Origin: Candidatus Rokuibacteriota bacterium
Lineage (GTDB): Bacteria > Methylomirabilota > Methylomirabilia > Rokubacteriales > JACOUJ01
DNA length: 8,873 nt
Reading direction: 5' to 3'
Assembly (NCBI GenBank): GCA_016177865.1
Contig: JACOUJ010000069.1
Coordinates: forward strand, 1 to 8,873
Part shown: positions 1 to 8,873 of the stretch, piece by piece
Layout: each line of letters opens with the position of its first letter
How positions within the stretch are numbered: the first letter of the stretch is position 1
Program-made: the position numbers and the translations under genes
The notes under the pieces: model-generated
The model's input: only the letters and a program-made list of their open reading frames with translations
Database searches by the model: none
What the model was told of the DNA's origin: nothing

Positions 1-299
1 CTGAGCGACGTCCGCCGCTCGGGGCGCACCTCGACGGGGACTTGGTAGGTGGAGCCGCCGACCCGGCGGGACTTCACCTCCAGGGCCGGTCTCACGTTGT
101 CGATCGCTTGCTTGAAGATCTTCATCGGATCCTGCTTCGTCCGGTCCCCGACCAGGTCGAGGGCGTCGTAGATAATGCCTTCCGCGACGCTCCTCTTTCC
201 TTCGTGCATCAAAATGTTGGTGAACTTCGCCACCAGCCGGTTTCCATACTTCGGGTCCGGAAGCACGTCCCGCTTCTGAACGACGGCTCGACGGGGCAC
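1..299 (-). CDS. rpsG: 30S ribosomal protein S7, 5' part (truncated by window edge)
   Basis: S7 is a primary 16S rRNA-binding protein that nucleates assembly of the 30S head and lies near the E-site tRNA. The first 99 codons are present, of about 156 in a usual bacterial S7; the rest lies beyond the left edge. The translation starts M(GTG)-PRRAVVQKRDVLPDPKYG and contains the family-typical stretches LVAKFTNILMHEGK, KIFKQAIDNVRPALEVKSRR and VGGSTYQVPVEVRPERR. The GTG start at 297-299 gives the usual family N-terminus and sits only 2 nt after the rpsL TAG. No strong Shine-Dalgarno is visible, only a G-rich stretch inside the last rpsL codons, so translational coupling to rpsL is likely (inference). 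The gene order rpsL-rpsG is the start of the classical str operon, in which fusA and tuf usually follow; they are not in the window. Identity is certain from the sequence pattern. Confidence 0.97.
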   Translation of the reverse strand, partial: MPRRAVVQKRDVLPDPKYGNRLVAKFTNILMHEGKRSVAEGIIYDALDLVGDRTKQDPMKIFKQAIDNVRPALEVKSRRVGGSTYQVPVEVRPERRTSL

Positions 300-301
300 G
301 A

Positions 302-688
302 CTAGGCCGCCCCGCCGGCCTTGGGGGTCTTGGCCCCATACTTGGAGCGGCTCTGCCGACGATTGGCCACCCCGGCGGTATCCAGGGTCCCTCGAATGAT
401 GTGGTAGCGAATCCCAGGCAGATCCTTCACCCGCCCACCCCGGATCAGGACAATCGAGTGCTCCTGAAGATTATGGCCGACCCCGGGAATGTACGAGGTC
501 ACCTCCAAGCTGTTGGTAAGACGGACTCGCGCCACCTTTCGGAGGGCTGAGTTGGGTTTCTTCGGCGTCACGGTGTAGACCCGGATACACACCCCTCGCT
601 TCTGGGGCGACTCCCCCAGCGCCGGGGCCTTGGCCTTCTTCCGAACGGCCTCCCGCCCTTTGCGAATGAGCTGATTAATGGTCGGCAT
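302..688 (-). CDS. rpsL: 30S ribosomal protein S12
   Basis: S12 sits at the decoding centre of the 30S subunit, contacts the A-site codon-anticodon helix and influences accuracy and streptomycin response. The 128-residue product starts MPTINQLIRKGRE and carries the conserved PQKRGVC, TPKKPNSALRKVARVRLT, YIPGVGHNLQEHS and VKDLPGIRYHIIRG segments, followed by the basic SRSKYGAKTPK tail. Lys43 and Lys88, where streptomycin-resistance changes usually fall, are both lysine, so the protein looks wild type at those positions. Asp89 corresponds to the residue that RimO methylthiolates in E. coli. The ATG at 686-688 gives the universal family N-terminus. An in-frame TTG at 731-733 would add 15 residues but coincides with a promoter -35 box and is rejected. 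No clear Shine-Dalgarno precedes the ATG; the nearest purine stretch is a weak GAAG. The gene is followed after 2 nt by rpsG. Confidence 0.98.
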   Translation of the reverse strand: MPTINQLIRKGREAVRKKAKAPALGESPQKRGVCIRVYTVTPKKPNSALRKVARVRLTNSLEVTSYIPGVGHNLQEHSIVLIRGGRVKDLPGIRYHIIRGTLDTAGVANRRQSRSKYGAKTPKAGGAA

Positions 689-856
689 GAGACAAAACTT
701 CAGCAGTGTACCGGGAAGATTCTCTTCTGTCAATCCCGTTATTTACCAGTGCCGTCCCAACTAACTTCGCCATACTGCGTTCTCGGTCGTCCCCAATCCT
801 CACGTACACACCCCGTACGCTCCGGTTGGTTCCTCCCTCGGGCCTTGTCTGGCTCG
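689..856. other. rpoC-rpsL intergenic spacer
   Basis: This spacer lies between the stop of the open rpoC frame and the rpsL ATG; it would be 689-888 if the ancestral rpoC stop is used. Apart from the promoter it holds a small imperfect hairpin on the minus strand (CGTAC, loop GGGGTGT, GTACG, about 803-819) and a GGAGG-like purine run near 831-836 that is not placed before a credible start codon. A short frame beginning MAKLVGTALVNNG overlaps the rpsL start but has no ribosome binding site and resembles no family I recognise, so no gene is called. No gene of the L7Ae type, found here in Firmicutes, is present. Confidence 0.6.
705..733 (-). promoter_or_regulatory. Predicted sigma70-type promoter for rpsL-rpsG
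   Basis: On the minus strand a perfect TTGACA (-35, 728-733) is followed by exactly 17 nt and then TACACT (-10, 705-710), which matches TATAAT at four of six positions including the key A2 and T6. A modest AT-rich stretch (GGTAAATAAC) precedes the -35 box. A start about 6-8 nt past the -10 box would fall near 697-699, leaving an mRNA leader of only about 10 nt before the rpsL ATG. This would let the str genes be transcribed independently of rpoBC. No rho-independent terminator (GC stem plus T-run) was found between rpoC and rpsL, so read-through from rpoC is also possible. The call rests on consensus match and spacing only. Confidence 0.6.
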
Positions 857-5044
<4,188 letters not shown>

Positions 5045-5050
5045 TGCCTA

Positions 5051-5055
5051 CCTCC
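5051..5055 (-). promoter_or_regulatory. Shine-Dalgarno sequence of rpoC
   Basis: A perfect GGAGG on the minus strand lies six nt before the ATG at 5042-5044. It decides the start codon in favour of the longer N-terminus. The position where many relatives start their shorter protein, just before RDLWG, is an ATC isoleucine codon here and is not a usable start. Confidence 0.85.
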
Positions 5056-5074
5056 GTGCTGAGGGTGGCATGGA

Positions 5075-5104
5075 TGCCCCCTCGTTGGTCCCCGAGAGGG
5101 CGCA
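5075..5104 (-). other. Predicted RNA hairpin B upstream of rpoC
   Basis: On the transcript, TGC-G-CCCTC and GAGGG-G-GCA form eight base pairs with one G-G mismatch around a 12-nt loop. It ends about 20 nt before the rpoC Shine-Dalgarno. There is no following U-run, so it is not a canonical terminator. A role in mRNA processing or translation is possible but not shown, and GC-rich DNA makes chance hairpins common. Confidence 0.35.
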
Positions 5105-5133
5105 TCGCCACAACCGGGAACCGACCCACAACG

Positions 5134-5156
5134 CGGCGACGGGACACCCGACGCCG
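5134..5156 (-). other. Predicted RNA hairpin A after rpoB
   Basis: The transcript stretch forms CGGCG/CGCCG (five pairs), a T-T mismatch, then CGGG/CCCG (four pairs) closed by a three-base TGT loop, so nine G-C pairs in 23 nt. It begins about 20 nt after the rpoB stop codon. The downstream sequence is GTTGTGGG and has no U-run, so it should not act as an intrinsic terminator. It could stabilise the 3' end of a processed rpoB message or cause pausing (inference). Confidence 0.45.
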
Positions 5157-5177
5157 GTGGCGCGGCGACCCTGATTT

Positions 5178-8100
5178 TCACGATTTCTTTCCGTCCCGCG
5201 AGATAAGTTCGACGTCCAGGGCCAGGCTCCGGAGCTCGTTGATCAGGACGTTGAAGGACTCCGGGATGCCAGGCTCCAAAAAGTTTTCACCCTTCACAAT
5301 GGCCTCGTAGATCCGGTTTCGCCCCACCACGTCGTCGGACTTGACCGTCAGCATTTCCTGGAGCGTATGGGCGGCGCCGTAGGCCTCGAGGGCCCAGACT
5401 TCCATCTCGCCCAGGCGCTGGCCGCCGAACTGGGCCTTCCCGCCCAGAGGCTGCTGGGTGACGAGCGAAACGGGGCCGATGGAGCGCGCGTGCATCTTAT
5501 CATCCACCAGGTGGGCAAGCTTCATCATGTAGATGTACCCGACCGTGACTTCCTGGTGAAATGGCTTCCCCGTCCGACCATCGTAGAGTACGGTCTTGCC
5601 GGAGACGGGGCGCTTGGCCTGCGTGAGATGTTCTTTGATCTCGGTTTCCGTGGCCCCATCGAAGACTGGCGAGGCAATCCAGAGGCCGAGGGCACTGGCC
5701 GCCCAGCCGAGGTGGGTTTCAAGAATCTGCCCCACGTTCATTCGAGAGGGAACCCCCATGGGGTTCAAGACGATCTCCACTGGCGTGCCATCGGGGAGGC
5801 ATGGCATGTCCTCCTCGGGCAGGATCTTGGAGACCACGCCCTTGTTGCCGTGGCGCCCCGCCATCTTGTCCCCCACGGACAGCTTGCGCTTGACGGCCAC
5901 GTAAACTTTGACCATCTTGATCACCCCGGGCGGGAGGTCGTCCCCGCGCCTGAGGCGGGCGATCTTTTCCTCCAAGAGGGTCTCCAGCAGGTGGATCTGC
6001 TCCTCGGCCAGGTCTTCGATCTTGCGGATCATGGGCGCCAACTCTTTGGCGTCCTTCACCTTGATCCGCTTGAGATCGCTCCAAGAGAGGCTCTCGAGGT
6101 ACTCCCGCTCAATCTTCTGCCCCTTCTTCAACAGTTTCCTCTTCGGGTCGGGCCCAGGGAAGTCCTGGACGAGGATCTGTCCAACCAGCAGGTTCTTGAG
6201 CTTCTGGTCCCGCTCCATCTGAACGATGGCGATCTCGTCCTGGTAGTCCTTCTCCAGGCGGCTCACCTCTTCCTCTTCGATGGAGCGCGCCCGTTCGTCC
6301 TTATCAATGCCACGGCGCGAGAAGACCTTCACATCCACGACCGTCCCCTCAACCCCAGGCGGGACCATCAGGGAGGTATCACGCACATCCCCGGCCTTTT
6401 CGCCGAAGATCGCCCGAAGGAGCTTTTCCTCCGGGGTGAGCTGTGTCTCCCCCTTGGGGGTGATCTTCCCGACGAGGATGTCGCCGGCCTTCACCTTGGC
6501 CCCGATCCGGACAATTCCGGACTCATCGAGGTCTTTCAACGCCTCTTCCGAGACATTCGGAATATCGCGTGTGATCTCTTCCTTCCCGAGCTTGGTGTCG
6601 CGCGATTGGACTTCGAACTCTTCGATATGGATCGAGGTGTAGCGATCGTCCTTGACCAGCCGCTCGGAGACCAAGATGGCATCCTCGAAGTTGTAACCGC
6701 CCCAGGGCATGAAGGCGACCAGAACGTTCCGACCAAGGGCCAGCTCGCCCTGGTCGGTGGCCGGCCCGTCGGCGATCACCTGACCCGTCTGGACCCGCTC
6801 TCCGCGTCGGACAATCGGCTTTTGGTTGATGCAGGTGTTCTGGTTACTGCGCTGGAACTTGGTGAGGTTATAGATGTCGAGCGGCAGGTCCTGGACCGGA
6901 TCGGCCTTTTTCCCGCGTCCCTCCGCCCGGATCACGATCCGGTCGGCGGAGACGGACTCCACGACCCCAGGGCGCCGGGCCACGACCACCGCGCCCGAGT
7001 CCCGGGCCACGATGTGTTCCATGCCGGTCCCGACGAGCGGGGCCTCCGGCTGAAGGAGAGGGACGGCCTGGCGCTGCATGTTGGACCCCATGAGGGCCCG
7101 GTTGGCGTCGTCATTCTCCAAGAAGGGAATGAGACTCGCGGCCACGGAGACGAGCTGTTTCGGCGAGACATCCATATAGTGAATCTCTTCAGGCGGCACC
7201 AGCTTGAACTCGCCTCCCTTGCGGGCCTCGACGCGATCCTTGGCAAAGCGGCCCCGCTTGTCCACCTCAGTATTGGCCTGAGCGATCACGTACTGCTCCT
7301 CGTCCAGGGCAGTGAGAAAATCGATCTCGTCCGTGACCACCCCGTTCCGGACCCGTCGATATGGCGTCTCGATGAACCCGAACTCGTTGATCCGGGCGTA
7401 CGTCGAGAGCGACGAGATGAGGCCGATGTTGGGCCCTTCCGGCGTCTCAATCGGGCAGATACGGCCGTAGTGGGTCGGGTGCACGTCGCGCACCTCGAAC
7501 CCGGCACGCTCCCGGGAGAGCCCCCGGGGGCCCAGGGCGGAGAGCCGCCGTTTATGGGTTAACTCCGCCAGGGGGTTCGTCTGGTCCATGAACTGGGAGA
7601 GCTGGGAAGACCCGAAAAACTCCTTCACCACGGCTGAGACGGGTTTGGCGTTGACCAGGTCATGGGGCATGAGGTTCTCGATATCCTGGATGGACATCCG
7701 CTCCTTGACGGCCCGCTCCATCCGCGTGAGGCCCACCCGAAACTGGTTCTCCAACAGCTCGCCCACCGACCGGACCCGGCGGTTTCCGAGGTGGTCAATG
7801 TCGTCCGTGGACTTGACCCCCTGACGCACCAGGAGAAGGTGGCGAACCACATGGACGATATCCTCTGCCCTGAGTGTCTTATGGTTGAGCGGAGAATCCA
7901 CTCCCAGTTTTTTGTTCAGCATGAATCGCCCGACCCGGGCCAGATCGTAGCGCCTCGGGTCGAGGAACATGCCGCGGAAGAGGGCGCGGGCTGATTCGAC
8001 GGTCGGTGGATCCCCTGGACGGAGACGCCGGTACACCTCCACCAGCGCCTCGTCAGGATGCTTGAAGTTATCCCTCGCCAAGGTCTCGTAGATCGAGGAA

Positions 8101-8873
8101 TCGTTCTTCGCCGGGTTGATGAGGACGAGCTTGAACGGGGCTACCCGCTTGCCCATGAGTTGGGAGAGTGAAGGGGCGGTAATCTCCTGATTGGTCTCCA
8201 TGAGGACTTCTCCGGTCTCTCGGTCCACCACGCGGCTCCCGGTCCGGCGGCCGACGAGTTCCTCAGGCCGAACAGGAATCTTCTCGACCCCGAGCTCCTC
8301 GAGTCGAGCGATAACCTTGGGGTTCAGGCGCTTGCCGGCCTGAATCACCGGCTCCCGGAGCCGGCCGGGCTTCAAATCAATTGCCACCTTCTCCCCGACG
8401 TGATACTCGGGGTGGAGGCGCTTCCAGACGAGGTTCTCCTCGAAGGCTAACACCTCCTCGAGGTCGAAGAAGAATCCCAGGCTCTGCTCGTCAGTCAGGA
8501 GCGCGTCCGGGCTCGAGCCGCGCTCGAGAAACCAGAAGGCCCGGATGAAGGCGGTCACGAGCATCTTCCGCCGCCGGTCCACGCGGACGTGGAGGAAGTT
8601 ATTGGCGTCAAATTCGAACTCGACCCAAGAACCGCGATAGGGGATGATCCGGGCTGAATGGAGGGGGCGCTCAGAGGTCACGGTCTTCCCCTTGTTATCG
8701 TCGAAGAAGACGCCCGCTGATCGCTGAAGCTGGCTGACCACGACCCGCTCAGTCCCGTTGATAATGAACGTCCCCTTTTCCGTCATGAGCGGGAGCTCGC
8801 CGAGATAGACTTCCTGCTCCTTGATGTCCCGGATAGACCGTGAGCGAGTCTCCTTGTCCTTCTCGTAGACCAC
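5178..8873 (-). CDS. rpoB: RNA polymerase subunit beta, 5' end truncated by window edge
   Basis: Beta pairs with beta' to form the RNA polymerase active centre and holds the rifampicin pocket. 1231 codons plus TGA are present; the first codon in the window (GTG, Val) is internal, since about 100-115 N-terminal residues are expected upstream of IKEQEVYLGELPLM. In window numbering, the landmarks are: the rifampicin region (DNA 7518-7613, FFGSSQLSQFMDQTNPLAEL onward); HPTHYGRICPIETPEGPNIG; NFED with Glu730 and Asp731; a charged, coiled-coil-like insertion at about 864-980 (SIEEEEVSRLEKDYQDE to EEKIARLRRGDD); catalytic-centre Lys1003 and Lys1011 in GDKMAGRHGNKG; and the C-terminal clamp segment VTQQPLGGKAQFGGQR. 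Between ETHLGWAA and ASPVFDGA there is only a short LGLWI linker, unlike E. coli, which carries a longer block there. The usual rifampicin-contact residues look wild type; Arg450 replaces the first Gly of the common GPGGL motif. The gene is followed by rpoC after 133 nt. Confidence 0.98.
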   Translation of the reverse strand: MVYEKDKETRSRSIRDIKEQEVYLGELPLMTEKGTFIINGTERVVVSQLQRSAGVFFDDNKGKTVTSERPLHSARIIPYRGSWVEFEFDANNFLHVRVDRRRKMLVTAFIRAFWFLERGSSPDALLTDEQSLGFFFDLEEVLAFEENLVWKRLHPEYHVGEKVAIDLKPGRLREPVIQAGKRLNPKVIARLEELGVEKIPVRPEELVGRRTGSRVVDRETGEVLMETNQEITAPSLSQLMGKRVAPFKLVLINPAKNDSSIYETLARDNFKHPDEALVEVYRRLRPGDPPTVESARALFRGMFLDPRRYDLARVGRFMLNKKLGVDSPLNHKTLRAEDIVHVVRHLLLVRQGVKSTDDIDHLGNRRVRSVGELLENQFRVGLTRMERAVKERMSIQDIENLMPHDLVNAKPVSAVVKEFFGSSQLSQFMDQTNPLAELTHKRRLSALGPRGLSRERAGFEVRDVHPTHYGRICPIETPEGPNIGLISSLSTYARINEFGFIETPYRRVRNGVVTDEIDFLTALDEEQYVIAQANTEVDKRGRFAKDRVEARKGGEFKLVPPEEIHYMDVSPKQLVSVAASLIPFLENDDANRALMGSNMQRQAVPLLQPEAPLVGTGMEHIVARDSGAVVVARRPGVVESVSADRIVIRAEGRGKKADPVQDLPLDIYNLTKFQRSNQNTCINQKPIVRRGERVQTGQVIADGPATDQGELALGRNVLVAFMPWGGYNFEDAILVSERLVKDDRYTSIHIEEFEVQSRDTKLGKEEITRDIPNVSEEALKDLDESGIVRIGAKVKAGDILVGKITPKGETQLTPEEKLLRAIFGEKAGDVRDTSLMVPPGVEGTVVDVKVFSRRGIDKDERARSIEEEEVSRLEKDYQDEIAIVQMERDQKLKNLLVGQILVQDFPGPDPKRKLLKKGQKIEREYLESLSWSDLKRIKVKDAKELAPMIRKIEDLAEEQIHLLETLLEEKIARLRRGDDLPPGVIKMVKVYVAVKRKLSVGDKMAGRHGNKGVVSKILPEEDMPCLPDGTPVEIVLNPMGVPSRMNVGQILETHLGWAASALGLWIASPVFDGATETEIKEHLTQAKRPVSGKTVLYDGRTGKPFHQEVTVGYIYMMKLAHLVDDKMHARSIGPVSLVTQQPLGGKAQFGGQRLGEMEVWALEAYGAAHTLQEMLTVKSDDVVGRNRIYEAIVKGENFLEPGIPESFNVLINELRSLALDVELISRDGKKS

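Larger units (their letters stand above)
5045..5177 (-). other. rpoB-rpoC intergenic region, structured leader of rpoC
   Basis: This 133-nt spacer separates the rpoB TGA (5178-5180) from the rpoC ATG. It contains two predicted hairpins listed separately, a 9-bp direct repeat (CGCGGCGAC on the plus strand at 5132-5140 and 5161-5169) and a 7-bp direct repeat (CCACAAC at 5108-5114 and 5126-5132). No promoter-like pair of boxes and no T-run terminator was found, so rpoB and rpoC are expected to be cotranscribed. Confidence 0.55.

Noticed and set aside
42..305. 87-codon plus-strand frame opposite rpsG
   Set aside because: A shadow of rpsG; the opposite strand encodes an unmistakable S7 N-terminus.
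689..733. Upstream TTG start that would lengthen S12 by 15 residues
   Set aside because: S12 universally begins MPTINQ or similar; the TTG is part of the perfect TTGACA box and has no Shine-Dalgarno.
803..819. Small hairpin in the rpoC-rpsL spacer as a terminator
   Set aside because: Only five base pairs and no T-run follow it on the transcribed strand.
5367..7562. 731-codon open frame on the plus strand, antisense to rpoB
   Set aside because: It mirrors rpoB codon by codon in a GC-rich gene where antisense stops are rare, and its translation resembles no family. Every residue of rpoB opposite it is family-conserved, so rpoB explains the openness.
7518..7613. Rifampicin-resistance allele in rpoB
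   Set aside because: Common resistance positions (E. coli 511-513, 516, 526, 529, 531, 533) carry the sensitive-type residues. The Arg at the position of Gly536 is not one of the usual resistance sites known to me.

Overview
This GC-rich window is a bacterial chromosomal core locus. All real genes lie on the minus strand, so it reads from right to left. In transcription order it holds rpoB (RNA polymerase beta, missing its 5' end at the right edge), rpoC (beta'), rpsL (ribosomal protein S12) and rpsG (ribosomal protein S7, running off the left edge). This is the widely conserved junction between the rpoBC operon and the str operon. No mobile element, tRNA, CRISPR array or foreign-looking gene is visible, and every long plus-strand reading frame is a shadow of these genes.

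Layout: 5178-8873 is rpoB, lacking roughly its first 100-115 codons. 5045-5177 is a 133-nt rpoB-rpoC spacer with two predicted RNA hairpins and the rpoC Shine-Dalgarno sequence. 857-5044 is the rpoC reading frame. 689-856 is the rpoC-rpsL spacer, carrying a strong-looking sigma70-type promoter that ends almost at the rpsL start codon. 302-688 is rpsL. 1-299 is the 5' part of rpsG, which starts with GTG 2 nt after the rpsL stop.

The most notable observation is at the 3' end of rpoC. A 25-bp, 24/25-identical tandem duplication (1000-1024 and 1025-1049) shifts the reading frame. The beta' C-terminus that family knowledge predicts is still fully encoded, one frame over, and ends at a TAG at 889-891. 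The open frame instead runs through 55 unrelated Arg/Gly-rich residues to 857. This is either a real recent mutation or an assembly error.

The organism is a bacterium with a proteobacteria-like polymerase: beta' has a long trigger-loop insertion and beta has a charged, coiled-coil-like insertion. Beta nevertheless lacks the extra block that E. coli carries just before the PVFDGA motif. That mixture, the high GC and the direct rpoC-rpsL junction would fit a non-proteobacterial or deltaproteobacteria-like environmental lineage, for example the Methylomirabilota/Rokubacteria group. This is inference only. The genes jointly supply the catalytic core of RNA polymerase and two small-subunit ribosomal proteins. 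I see no previously undescribed system here.
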